Source: Eutrigla gurnardus
Taxonomy: Eukaryota; Chordata; Actinopteri; Perciformes; Triglidae
Assembly (NCBI GenBank): GCA_963514095.1
Contig: OY741266.1
Span: forward strand, 823,501 to 887,500
Length of the DNA: 64,000 nt
Reading direction: 5' to 3'
This document shows, piece after piece, positions 10,601 through 22,282 of this stretch. Position numbers and translations under genes: made by a program. Numbering within the stretch: the first letter of the stretch is position 1; every line of letters starts with the position of its first letter. The notes under the pieces were generated by a model. It had not been told where the DNA came from. It saw only the letters and a program-made list of their open reading frames with translations, and made no database searches.

Positions 10601-10867
10601 TAAACGAGAGTGAAGAATAAAGGAGGCCAACAGAAGACGTGATGCAGGCCACACGGCTTCTTGTAATTCTGCTTCAGCGTCTGCACGCTGGAGTTCAAAC
10701 AGCCAGGAGAGTAAATCCTCTTCAGACACAATATGACCTTTGACACTTGACCTTTGTGTGTTTGTGTGTGTGCGTCCATGCGTGTGTGCATGTGAATGAC
10801 CTATTCCTGGGTGGTGATGTTTTATGTACTGCAAATGAAAAGAGAGCAGAGGGCACAGATATGTGAC

Positions 10868-11153
10868 CTACACACACACACACACGTACATGCATGCACA
10901 CCCGCACACACACACACACACACATACACGGTCACACACACATATACACGGTCACACACACACACACGGTCACACACATGCACACACATTCACACATGGT
11001 CACACACATGCACACACACACATACACGGTCACATGCACACACACACATGGTCACTCACACACACACACACGGTCACACACACACACACATATGCACACA
11101 CACGCACACACACGGTCACACACACACACATATGCACACAACACACACGGTCA
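10868..11153. repeat. CA array interrupted by regular ACGGTCAC words
   Basis: A CA-rich array in which ACGGTCAC occurs about eight times at irregular short spacing, together with ATGCACAC and ATACAC variants. Long His/Thr-rich open frames over it (for example 10894-11340) are microsatellite translations only. Confidence 0.9.
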
Positions 11154-11848
11154 CATTCTCCGACAGAAGTTAAACTTCCACAAAGTGACACTTCTTTTTA
11201 TTCTATATTGTGTAATATTTGAAATTGCTCACATTTATTTGTGCGGTTTGCTGCGTTGGGGTTCATTTCATGTGTTTAGTGATAAAGTAGTTGTGTCTTC
11301 TGTACAACTGTCAGAAATCCAACAGATGAATCACCCTTAAGAGTTTTCACAAACACGTTAAATAGTTCCTTCAGCTTCAGCCATGAAGTCCCGATGTCTC
11401 TCAGTGACACAAACATGCTCATGTAACGATGTAACGTTGTTCCTAAAGGAGCGTTTCAAGCCGTTTAATAGCCCTGATGCTTTAATACCACGTCCTGTGT
11501 AGAAGTGTTTAGAAAGCAGACATGTCGGCCTTTAAATGTTACGCTGACGTGTAGTCTTTTTTCACAAGAAGAAAAACAATGACGAGCTGCTCAATGCATT
11601 TATTTATTTTGATATATTTTCTTTTGATGAATTCAAAGCACATGCAAACATTTGCAAACATAATGTATTTTCCTTTAAGGAAATTGAGTTCTTTTGAGTT
11701 AGACTAACCCCTAAAATTCATTTCCAAAAAGATATAACGAATGATGAACTTTCCGTCAGTTGATTAGTGGAGAACCATAGAGAAAAATGCATCAACTGGA
11801 AACCCTTTATGATACTATGGACACACTGACAACGTTACTTGATGGATG

Positions 11849-11890
<42 letters not shown>

Positions 11891-13070
11891 GTTTCCTGGA
11901 TGCGCCTGCAATCAATGACTGTAGCAAATGAATGATGAACAGATGTCAGATCTACGACGGCGTCTTTGAACGTTGTCATAGAAACTAAGAGGATTCATCA
12001 CATGTCGTGCTGCAACATCAACCGCAGCTTATCATAACAATAATAAATTTGTTTTGGAATATATGACTAAATGATTTGCTTTCTAATGTATGTTTGTATT
12101 AAATTAGGTATTTCAGTAGCTTGTCAGTGTTCAACATGTTTTGTTTTTTTTAAATCTACCTGCTCATTTTCATTTTTTCTTGCAAAATAGTACAAATAGT
12201 TTTATTAATTAGAAGTTATGAAATGAGAGCAAAGGCTAAATCCGGCTTGCTCTCAAACCTGTTGCTAATGCCGATACATAGTGGGAGTTTTCACCTCGGC
12301 CACCTTTAACGCCTCTAATAATTGAAATTCTTGCCCTTCAGCTCATAAACGTTGTCTCAACTGCCGCCACTTTCCTGTGAGCGGCCGCCACTGGCGTACT
12401 GCACACGGAGATGCAAGGGAAGCGAGGCGGCTCGGGTTTAAGGTTTAGCTCATTTATGGAGCATGTTAAAAACAACAAAAAACGCGTAGAGTGGTAAAAC
12501 AAGAACACGATATAAGAAGGCTCGCTTTAAGCTACTTCCATCATCGACTCTGGAAAAACGACGTGTTTAATTCTTTTTTACTACTTGCCCAATCAAGTCC
12601 AAGAGAGTTGCGAGATTTACTAGCCCCAACACAACATTTTCCTTGCAGGCGCGTCTTATTGTTGCACCCTGCCTGTAGCCGAGAATCCAATTATCTATCG
12701 AATGTCCGCGTGGAGGTGCCAACGCCATGTTCCCACGATGGAGGCCTGTCGGGGTGTTGATGTGGGATTGTCCACATAAATATATTCATAGAAATGGGAA
12801 AAACAAACAAAAGAGAAAACATCCCCACACGACGCTGTGCAACCCAGCAGCTCCACCAGTTGGTTCTCAGGAGGAGGATGATGATGATGATGATGATGAA
12901 GAAGAGGCTGGTGTTTATTTAGTCCAGCTCCGACTGGTGGCCCAGGTCGTCGTCTGGTGGCGTCCCCGTCCAGAGAGCCTCACTTAAACTTGATGGAGAT
13001 GATGGATGGCCTCCTGAGCCCCAGAGCCTCTGCACTTCATCAGCATGAGCTGCTGCTGCTGACACTGCAG
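11154..13070. other. Noncoding stretch, one GT array
   Basis: Contains a (GT)n array at 11851-11892 and a short GAT run near 12878-12900. An 89-codon frame (12491-12760, plus) has no motif I recognise. At 12922-13068 a minus-strand frame next to the CA array reads an Asp/Ser-rich tail; its splice context is only (TG)n followed by CTGCAG, so I do not call it a gene. Confidence 0.4.
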
Positions 13071-13329
13071 CACACACACACACACACATACACACACACA
13101 CACGCGTACACAGACACACACACGCACACAGACACACACACATACACACATGCACACACACACATACACACGTACACACATACACACACACACACACACA
13201 TGCACACACACACACGCGCACGCACACACACACACGCACACACACACACACGCATACACACACGCACACACACACATGCACACACACGCAAACACACATG
13301 CAAACACACGCGCATACACACACACACAC

Positions 13330-13368
<39 letters not shown>
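13071..13368. repeat. (CA)n microsatellite, about 300 bp, interrupted
   Basis: CA/TG repeats with scattered CG and TA interruptions (CACGCA, CATACA). Frames of up to 153 codons on both strands are repeat translations (Cys/Val or His/Thr). Confidence 0.95.
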
Positions 13369-13443
13369 AGGCCGGTTCACACAGTGCTGCTGCTAACACA
13401 CACAACTGACCCTTCAGGTACAGCTCTGAGGGTACTAACTATT

Positions 13444-13460
13444 ACTGCTGCTGCTGCTGC

Positions 13461-13507
<47 letters not shown>
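13444..13507. repeat. (CTG)5 joined to (TAA)n
   Basis: Five CTG/TGC units run directly into about 15 TAA units. Both are trinucleotide arrays joined without a spacer. Confidence 0.95.
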
Positions 13508-14984
13508 GCTTTATTATCATGACTCATTACATTATTAAGACTTTAAGAATTGTTTTTGTAATAATGTTGTAAATGTGAAAAATATGTCTACTATTTTTTT
13601 TGTGTAAATTGACATTAAATTATGTTTAACACGTTTAAAAAAAAAAAATCTAATTTAAATTCATTGCAATGAAAAAGTGACATAAAATTAAGTGCATTAA
13701 TAAAAGATAAATATTCATAGAACATCAGTGCCCAAAACCAAATTACACCTAGATTGACATTAAAACTGGATGTTGAGTTTGATGAGCCCATTGTTACTGT
13801 TGACTGCTGCTGTGGAGCCAAACATTGGTTGAAGCCAGAAGTTTATTTTAAGAGGAGATCCCAAAGTTTCCAAAGATATACACTTGGAGAAAATGCCAGA
13901 TATGTCTGGCTGTATTTTGGGATGTTTACGGGGAGCGTTCTAGTGTGAGTCCAGCAGGGAGGCAGAAAGCACAATTATACTTTTGGACTCGGTGCCACTC
14001 ACAATTCAAGACACACTTTCCATCTGATAAACGTCTCAGGTTTGAATGTTTCACTTCTAATGAATAGCTGGAATGCACCTAAAAAGAAATTCAATTTAAA
14101 AACGCATGCTTTTTAAAAATAATTTTCAAGTATTTTTCTCCGTACTTGGATTTGGGGTACATGTGGCCTGCGAATGAAAGTTTTACTACACCCTTCTTCC
14201 CAAATGCTTATTAAATTTGCCTAATTAAAGTAAAGCTGTTTGTGTAGAATAAGTGTCCCTGGTGCGCCATCAGATGTATATTTCAGTGAAAGGACGTTGT
14301 AATTGGTGACTCCACAAGCCTTTCAGCATCCAGCAGCCACCGAAGGCTGTCTAGTAAAATGCAACTTCTAAATGAAAAGTGCAGCCACATGAAGCAGAGA
14401 TGGAGAATCAATAAAAAGGCAAATGAAAAAGAGAGGATTAAGACAGAACGACGGGGAGGATGTGAAGCCATGTCCGTTGACATAACGGCAACGCTGACGC
14501 AGCTTAAAATGCAGCAGAGAAAACAGAGTAAATGATCTGATGTCACATCGCTGGTCCTTTTCAATGAATAATAACAGTTTCAGTGTGTGTATCAACATAT
14601 GGGCTGTGTGTGTGTGTGTGTGTGTGTGGGTCTTTAAAAGCAGCATCGGCATCGCACGACTCCATTATAAATCACATAACTTAACAATGACAGTCGTGAT
14701 ATTTTCATAAATACAAAAGTGTTGAAATGATGATCCGTGTATTTATGTGGGTAAAAAAACCTGGATGTATGGAGGCCTGTTAGCACTGACATTTCATATG
14801 AGATTTAGACTTTGTAACCAATGACGAATAGAGGTGCAATCTTTTTTTCTTTTTTTTTTTTTTTACAAAAATAGCTTTACTGATGATTTCACAAAGCTGT
14901 TTGAAGCCACAGGGTTGTGTAAAATAAGTGAAGTATTTTTGAAATATCTGTTTACTGATTTATGTATTTAACCGTCCATAATAA
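13508..14984. other. Noncoding, no gene seen
   Basis: AT-rich sequence with a short (GT)n at 14605-14628 and poly-T runs near 14840. No recognised exon or transposon. Confidence 0.4.
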
Positions 14985-15335
14985 CAAGCATTGCTGTGAA
15001 TGTAGTTAAGTTAGCCAAAGGTGTTGGCAGGCATTGCTACCTCAGAAAAAAAACTAATAACACTTGCGTGGCAAAAAGTAAAAAACAAAAAATTGTATAA
15101 AGATAATAAAATGTTTTATTCAGTTTGTAACTATACAGGAAATCATGCTTTTTATATGCGCATTAATACACATGGCTGTGAATGTGAAAGTTAGCCAAAG
15201 TTGTTGGCAGGCATCGTCACCGAAAAACAAAAAAGAGTAAGAGTAATAATACTTACACGGCAAAAAGTAAAAATAGTAAAAAAATGTTAACTAAAAAATT
15301 AGTTGTCATCCAGGAAATGATGATGCATATATAGC
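14985..15335 (+). repeat. Two tandem copies of a unit of about 180 bp
   Basis: TGGCTGTGAATGT.AAAGTTAGCCAAAG..GTTGGCAGGCAT is found at about 14993 and again at about 15173. Each copy continues with ACGGCAAAAAGTAAAAA-type sequence and CAGGAAAT. Divergence is moderate. The second copy runs into the TA array. Confidence 0.75.

Positions 15336-15405
<70 letters not shown>
15336..15405. repeat. (TA)n microsatellite
   Basis: About 35 uninterrupted TA units, able to extrude as a cruciform. Confidence 0.95.
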
Positions 15406-15409
<4 letters not shown>

Positions 15410-17433
15410 TACCTGTCGTAAGGCACATACTACATTCCTGTTCAGTTTATCCATTTGAATTTCTGTCTCCCACAAACCACTTCGTCTTTAATATTTATTC
15501 ATGTTTATGCTTCAAGATTTCAATCGCCAGTGACTGCTTTGTTGTAATTGTTGCATATGACAATGATGAATTTGAAACAAAATCTTAAAACCTGCGTGAA
15601 TAATAAGTCAGCAAACGCGTCCTCATACGGAGCTCGCTCAAAACGATGGCGTTGGAGCCTTGGGAGGCGTGTGGAGCAGACGTTGATGTTGGTGGCACTC
15701 GCCCGCCATGCTGGCCACACAGAGAGCGTTGTTAACTGTCCCAAGAGTTTAACGACACTCATGTTCAGGTTCATTAGTTGCAAACAGATACATTCAGCTC
15801 ACAGTTAACCAGAAACATGCTGCTTCATCCGCCGGGCCGCCTGGCAGCTTCGGGTCTCTCACAGTCGCCAATGTCTGCCAACTCCAGCCAGCTTCAGCGC
15901 GACTTGCATGTATTATGATCTCTTCCTGCGATGCTCCACTTATTAATGATAATTAATCTTTGGCTCCGCTTGCAAAAGTCACATAGTGTGACTTTAAAGT
16001 GTGAAGAGTGACTGACAGATGAAATAATGATAAATAATGACGTGGCCATATCTCTCATGCAGTCTGACTGGCAGGTGATTTCTGGGAAATTCAGCACAGA
16101 AACACAGAGAACAAAATATTACCACTTCAGAATTGTAAAACTGACCCGTTGTGTATTTTCAAGTCAAACGCATAGTGAAATAATATTACATATTCGGGTA
16201 TAAAATTCCAGGTTGGGTTAAAAAACATTTCTCACAGGCTTTAAACACACCTTTGGCCTCTTAACTGCTGTTTCTGTCACTGTGAGCTAAATCAAAGCCT
16301 GAGCGCTTGAAACAGAGCCATCAAAACCACAGAAACCACGGCCTGCAAACACAGGAGGATTTACACCATTTCTGCTTTCTGTCTCCGCGCCTGCTGCTCT
16401 TGTTTCTCTCCCAGTCGTTTGCTGTCAGCCGTCTGCAAGGCGCAGCTTTTACTGCGTATACTTTCTAATAAATGGCCTTCATTACCAGATCATTTTCTCA
16501 TGTTATGTTGTCTTTGGGATTAGTAACAGTATTAGCAACGGTGTTAAATATGATTCAGACCGCTATGTCTGTAGTTAAGATAAGAGGATGAAAAAAGAAC
16601 ACAACAGCTGTGTAGAACAATAAACGTGTGTGAATATCAAATTAAGCATGCAGGATCCTATAATGACTGATGTCTACGTATTGAGTTACAGCCAATGTGA
16701 TAACGTAAAGGGAGGCTGTTTATTTCCGCCTGTTCATTGTCTCAACTTATTAAATATACGTCCTTCCGAGGTTAAAACTCATCCACATCATGAGCAGGAT
16801 ACACACCCAGATCCTATACATTTTATGAAAAGCAAGAAATGATGACAAACACAAAAGATCAAAAGAACGTTATAGATGTGTGCTAATTTAAAATTCATTC
16901 AGTTCACCAGGAAGCCCAGCTTCTCCCATAATAATTCAATAACTTCTAAATGTATACATGCTGCAGCTGCATCTTTCTATGTGTGCCATGGCCTTAAAAC
17001 TGTCCGTTTTTGCAAGTGGACGGTGATATACGGCAGTTTTGACTTATTTTCCTTCATGCGATACACTTTTTGGTGCACAGCAGATCACGTGGACATGCTT
17101 GAGTGTTTCCCAGGTGGCTTTCATCGGGACAACACACAGGGCTTGCTATTAGATAAGAAACACATTGTTGCGCTGCAGGGAAAGTTCCTTTGATTTCAGT
17201 GATATTAATGATAAAAAATCTAAAAGACTATTCCAACATGCATAGAAAGCTTTTTGACATTTAAATTAAAATTAAAAAAAACAATTTCAGACAGGATATT
17301 AGTAATGTAGAGTGTAGTTAGATGTTGGGGCATGTATCAATACCTGTAACTCTGATTGATGAAATTACAATATTAACTATTTACAGTTAATTTATTTCAA
17401 ACTGAAAACACACATCTGACAGAAAAAGTGTTG
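15406..17433. other. Noncoding; possible conserved element at 15890-16110
   Basis: No recognised exon. The segment 15890-16110 is of balanced composition, free of simple repeats, and contains paired homeodomain-like words (TTAATGATAATTAATC) and a TGACTGACAG word. That is the look of a conserved noncoding enhancer, but conservation cannot be tested here. A 105-codon frame at 16876-17193 has no recognised motif. Confidence 0.25.
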
Positions 17434-17482
17434 TGATGATGATGATGATGATGATAATGATGATAATGATGATGATGATGAT
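17434..17482. repeat. (GAT)n microsatellite
   Basis: GAT/ATG trinucleotide units with two AAT interruptions. Confidence 0.9.
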
Positions 17483-17599
17483 GGGATGATATTAATTCTT
17501 GATCTGCCCTTTAACATAATCGATATAGAAACATCAACAGCTATTTCCTTACTGGTACAACACAGCTGAAGACTCCAACCGAGTACAAATCCAGTATGA

Positions 17600-17835
17600 A
17601 CAGCAAAAACATAATACTGTTATCATTGCTATTTTTGCCATTATTGCTATTATTGTTATCATTTTTATCATTGCTATAATTGCCATTTTTGCTATAATTT
17701 TTTATAATTTTTATCATTGCTATTATTTGATCTTTGTCATTGTTATCATTGCTATTAATGCCATTATTGCTATTCTTGTTATCATTTTTATCACTGCCAT
17801 CACTGTTATCATTGCCATTAAGTTGGTAATAATAG
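17600..17835. repeat. Imperfect AT-rich array of TTATCATTGCTAT-type units
   Basis: Words such as TTATCATTGCTAT, TTGCCATTATTGC and TTTTTATCATTGC alternate. The minus-strand Asn/Asp-rich frame (17541-17858) is a translation of this array. Confidence 0.8.
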
Positions 17836-18654
17836 AACGCATGCCAACCCAACTTCATCTTAATGATTCATTTTGCAGCTAATCAGCACTGAATTTCCAA
17901 ACTTGTGAATGAACCTTAACAAACACCAGTGGTGGAAGTGGACCGCTGCTACAGCAGTGCCAATATCCAATCCACTTGGTGCAGGTCCAGAGATTTTAAT
18001 CTCATTGTTTTCTATCTTTACATTTTTTAAATGTACTCTCTGACTTATGTGTATGCTAAAACAGTTCAATAGTAGGCATTGAAAATAGAAACGGAAAATT
18101 GATTATTTCAATTCTGAGACTCATTCAAATATTTAATCCAAAGCTTTGAACATTGTGCTACACTGTGTTACAAAGTCACCGACTGAAAAGTGGCGTAACA
18201 ACAGATTCTTGGTGAATTGTCCTCCAACATAACATCAGAGCCAACATGTGAGAATTAGATAAAAATGTTTAATGTCTGTTAAATTATCTGGAAGTAGTTT
18301 TGATTTAATTTAACTGTTACATTTATATCTAAAGGGTTGCCTTCACTACCTTCAGATCATTTGTGATGAACAAATGATTCAGAAAGTTTCTGACAACACG
18401 TCTTGATGACGTCTTATCAAGATTTTATTTCTTTCTACGTGTTGCTGCTTGTTGTTGTTCATATAGCTCCTCAAATTCATCATGAAATCACTGTCAATGT
18501 CAATGAAAAGGTATCGTTCTCTGTGATGTGTGACTTTCTGAACGTCGTCGTCATCATCTTTTCGAAGGATTCCTGGGCCTGAACTTTTTTTTCTGTTGTT
18601 TTTACCATTTCACATTGTATCCAATAATTGCAAAGGCAGCTTTTAATCCTGCCT

Positions 18655-18841
18655 GGGGGGGGGGGGGTATACCTCAGGAGGTAGAGCGGGTTGGCTGGCA
18701 ACCGCAAGACACCTCACCCCAATTGCTCCTGACGAGCTGGCTGTCGCCCTGCGTGGTTGACTCCGCCGTCGGCTTGTGAATGTGTGAGTGAATGGGTGAA
18801 TGTCAGTCATTCCTGTAAAGCGCTTTGGATAAAAGCGCTAT

Positions 18842-18847
<6 letters not shown>
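18655..18847 (+). mobile_element. tRNA-like SINE fragment ending in a TA array
   Basis: After a run of 14 G it reads CTCAGGAGGTAGAGCGGGTTG (tRNA-like head), continues through GTGAATGTGTGAGTGAATGGG, and ends TAAAGCGCTTTGGATAAAAG then GCGCTATATAAAT. The tail is the type shared by many fish SINEs. The (TA)n array at 18848-18904 follows directly and probably grew from the tail. Confidence 0.7.

Positions 18848-18904
<57 letters not shown>
18848..18904. repeat. (TA)n microsatellite
   Basis: About 28 TA units growing out of the SINE tail, followed by TTTACCATTTACCATTTACC. Confidence 0.95.
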
Positions 18905-18909
<5 letters not shown>

Positions 18910-21900
18910 ATTTACCATTTACCAATCCAACATTTGTATGTGGCAAAACATAACAAAGGTGACTCTAGTATGTAGCAAATAGATAGTTCTGCTGATAGTG
19001 ATATGAGGCACTATCGTCCAATAAGACTCAGGCTCAGCGCTGTTTCCCACAAAATGTCATACAACTAAGCTGAACTCTCATCTACGTTTCCAGGCTAACT
19101 CATTGTTTTACAGACTAAACGGTGGCAGTTTTATACTGTCTGAAACACGTGGTTAACGGACAAGACAACAACAAAAAAAGACGAAAAATGCTACAAAACT
19201 ACATAGTTAGGTTTAGTGAAAAAAACATGGTTTGGCTTAAATTAAAAACCAATTTGAAACAAAATAAAATTGCGACAAAAGTACTTGGTTCACGTGGGAC
19301 CCTAAAAGCAGACTTCTGGTGGACGTCCTGTGTTTTTCACCCGTCCTCCACCCAGACCGCCTCCATAATCCACAGACCAGGCTGGCCTGACTGTTAGTGG
19401 GGTACTGGTTGGTATGCGTACATGGTACATTGGTATACACGTTAGGAGCCACCGTGTCTGCCATTGACTTTTAGCTGTAATTTTGTAAATTGTTAATCTG
19501 AGCTATATTTTTTGCAGGGCCATACTCCAGTCCTAATTTAATAAACATGATGGCAAAATATTGTATTTGGCCAAGTGTGCATACACATACAAGAAATTTG
19601 ACTCAGTTTTTTTTTTTTGCATAATCACATTGTGCTTAACAGAAAAATTAGTCATTCTAGGATAATATAAATGAGAAAAAAAGATAATAAAGTGTCTTTA
19701 TACAAGTCAAGTGATCTTTAAGTTGTAAACAAAACAAATGCTGGGCCTTGCTACATCTTCCAAAATGATTTACATATTTTATTTAGCCATTCGTGCATGT
19801 GGTTTTTCTCTAGAGACTAAAGCATCTGGCAGATGAATGTAACATGTCTCAGCAGGGGCTGTCTTTAAATTACTTTTTTTTAATTGTTTGGCATTCTTTT
19901 TTAGTTTTATTTTGTCTTCAAGCGTTCACACTTTCTTTGGACAAATTTCACATTTTTTTCAGAAGAAACTATTTTACTGGAGTCCCACTGAGATTCCAAA
20001 TCAAGGCAAATCAATAAATTCCATTAAGAGGAGTGAGGGAGAAACAAGAGACAGAGGAGGCGAGGAGTGAGTGAACAAGACAGACGAAGGACATCAAAGA
20101 GAAGAGAACAAAAGGTGAAGATAAGTAAACTTCCAACGCAGTCTGGAAGACGGCAGAGAACAAGGTTTTTTTTGGTTTACTTTGTCAGCTTGGGGTCCAA
20201 CAAACAAACTACAAAAAAAAAAACATTAAAACCACACTTAAATAAAAGTATTAAGCTACAATGGAATATCAGAGTAATAAACACCATTTATACAATTGAA
20301 ATGTTGTGAAACTAAAATGGGAATGAAATGAAATACAACTGGAGATAAAACAAAAACATAGGTAAGCATACATATTTAATGAATCTCCACAAATTAGCCA
20401 CCTTAGCCGGACATGTAAAATTGATGGGAGCTTTGCTGAGACGGATGTGTATTTCATTCGAGCACAACATGAATCAACATACAGCCACCAGCCTTAATGC
20501 ACCAGGAGAGAGTCTATCTAATGGCCGCAGACATTGAGCTGAACCATGCACACACAGCAAGACACCGCCGTCAAACTAGCAACAAGGCCTCACCTCCTCT
20601 CCTTGATACACGCTTTCATATGAACATTTAAACTAAAAAATCATCAGCGTATGGGTTAGAGAAAGTGAATTTTGTTGGGGAGCCTTTAGGAGACAGCTGT
20701 TATCCACATTGTCGTGCAGGGCTTCTCCGCTCTCAGCTGAACGCTATGCTGCCCATGTCTTGGCTCTCAGATGTTGTCCAACACTCTGCAGCAGCTGGCA
20801 GAGACACGCAGCTCGAGCGGAGACGCTCTAAATGATGATTTATTGGTTCAGAAGACACACGAGGACATGAACACTGTTAGATCACGTTTTCTCTCTGTCT
20901 CCCCATGTCTGTCCACCACTAGATTTACTGCTGCTGGTGCAGCTCCGGGACAGCAGAGAGCCGCTAGCTTATGTTTTCATCACAGACACAGGAAGGAAGG
21001 AGGAAATTGAACGAGGTGAGCCCTGAGCATTATGTGAATGAAAAAAAACAAGTCCTGTGATGAGGCTGAGATGTAGAAACACGAGAGAAGAAGGGAGATG
21101 GCGGCTGATATTGTCTGATGAAGGATTCTTTAAAAAAAAATATCTTCTTTGTATATATTTAAAAAAAAAACATGCCTCCACTTCATAAACTACGCAGATT
21201 CATTGGGAGCACACGGCAAAAGAAGAATCGCACCGCAGGACTGCAAAGTGGGTGAGAGAAATGATGCAAAGTCAGAAATACTTGTAAACACTAAAAATAA
21301 CCACGGCAGAAAAGCACGGCACTTTGAGTTAATGCAACACCAGGGCTCCAGGCCAGAGGGAGTGCTAAGAGGGATAAGCTGAATAAATCCTAGTTTCCAC
21401 TTGGGAGACTTTTTTTTCCTTCCTTGCAGATCCACTCCAGACTGGTCTTTTCCATCACAGAAATATTGAGTTGTAGCATCAGTGGACCTAGTTAGTTAAA
21501 TGGATGATGGGACTGCTCATGGCTGCAGCCAACCAACCAGAATACAGTCTTGCTCCTAATCTAGCACCACGTCCAACTGTGTTACAACTGCACCTCAAAC
21601 TATGAGGTCAGAAACGCTCGTAGGATGCATGGGCTTTTAAATAAAAAAGGGATTATCACCTCAGGAGCATGAATGTACTCAGACAAATTCCCAAATCTTT
21701 TGTGCAAATTGGACATTTTGGCTTTAAAATGGGAATAAAGGTAAGTTATCAGAGGAAATCTGCTTATTTAGGTGCAAGTCATTAAAGGTCATTAAAGTCA
21801 TGACTATTCTTCCTCTGGGGACCAGTAATATTTGTCTTAATTTTCACGGGATGGACCAAAAGAAAATAAGTCTACACTCATGCTTGTGGCTCTGAGTCTA

Positions 21901-21943
21901 CACCTAGATTAGATCTCACAAAAAAATGTGAAATGTTCACATA
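18905..21943. other. Noncoding; one dispersed repeat copy at 19119-19330
   Basis: Bases 19119-19330 (ACGTGGTTAACGGACAA, ACATAGTTAGGTTTAGTG, AACATGGTTTGGCTTA) resemble the reverse complements at about 27250-27450 and 28540-28730, so one dispersed family has three copies here. The rest shows no recognised gene or transposon. Confidence 0.4.
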
Positions 21944-22282
21944 ACAGCACTTTATGTGGTGGTGTCACGTAGCGTGTTAAAATGGTGTGCTGGCACCACG
22001 GAAAAAACGGCATCGAAATATAAATAGGATCCTTTTGTCATGGTGGACACACAAATTCCAAGGTTCAACAGAAATAGGCAAAGTTTTAATGGAAGTCCAC
22101 AAAGGGAGGAGGTCGGGGTTGGTGGTGTTTGTGTCCTGTGTGAAACCAAAAGTCAACGTTGCCTTTTTTTAATTACATAGGTTAAACCTAAATAATTTCC
22201 TGTGGTGGTGGCACATAAATTGTTTCCGTGTCGGTGGCACGTAATTTTAACACCTTACAAACTCCACCACATAAAGCGCTGT
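21944..22282. mobile_element. MITE-like element, 339 bp
   Basis: Left end ACAGCACTTTATGTGGTGG and inverted right end ACAGCGCTTTATGTGGTGG differ at one position, and similarity continues inward through TGTTAAAAT. No convincing target duplication is seen outside the ends. The superfamily is uncertain. Confidence 0.6.

Noticed and set aside
10894..11340. 148-codon open frame
   Set aside because: His/Thr repeat translation of a CA array.
12919..13070. Minus-strand open tail ending in TAA followed by an AATAAA-like sequence, possible last exon
   Set aside because: The acceptor context is only a TG array plus CTGCAG, all three frames are partly open because of CAG/GAT repeats, and no protein family is recognised.
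16876..17193. 105-codon frame as a possible protein
   Set aside because: No motif and no splice context; composition is like the surrounding noncoding DNA.
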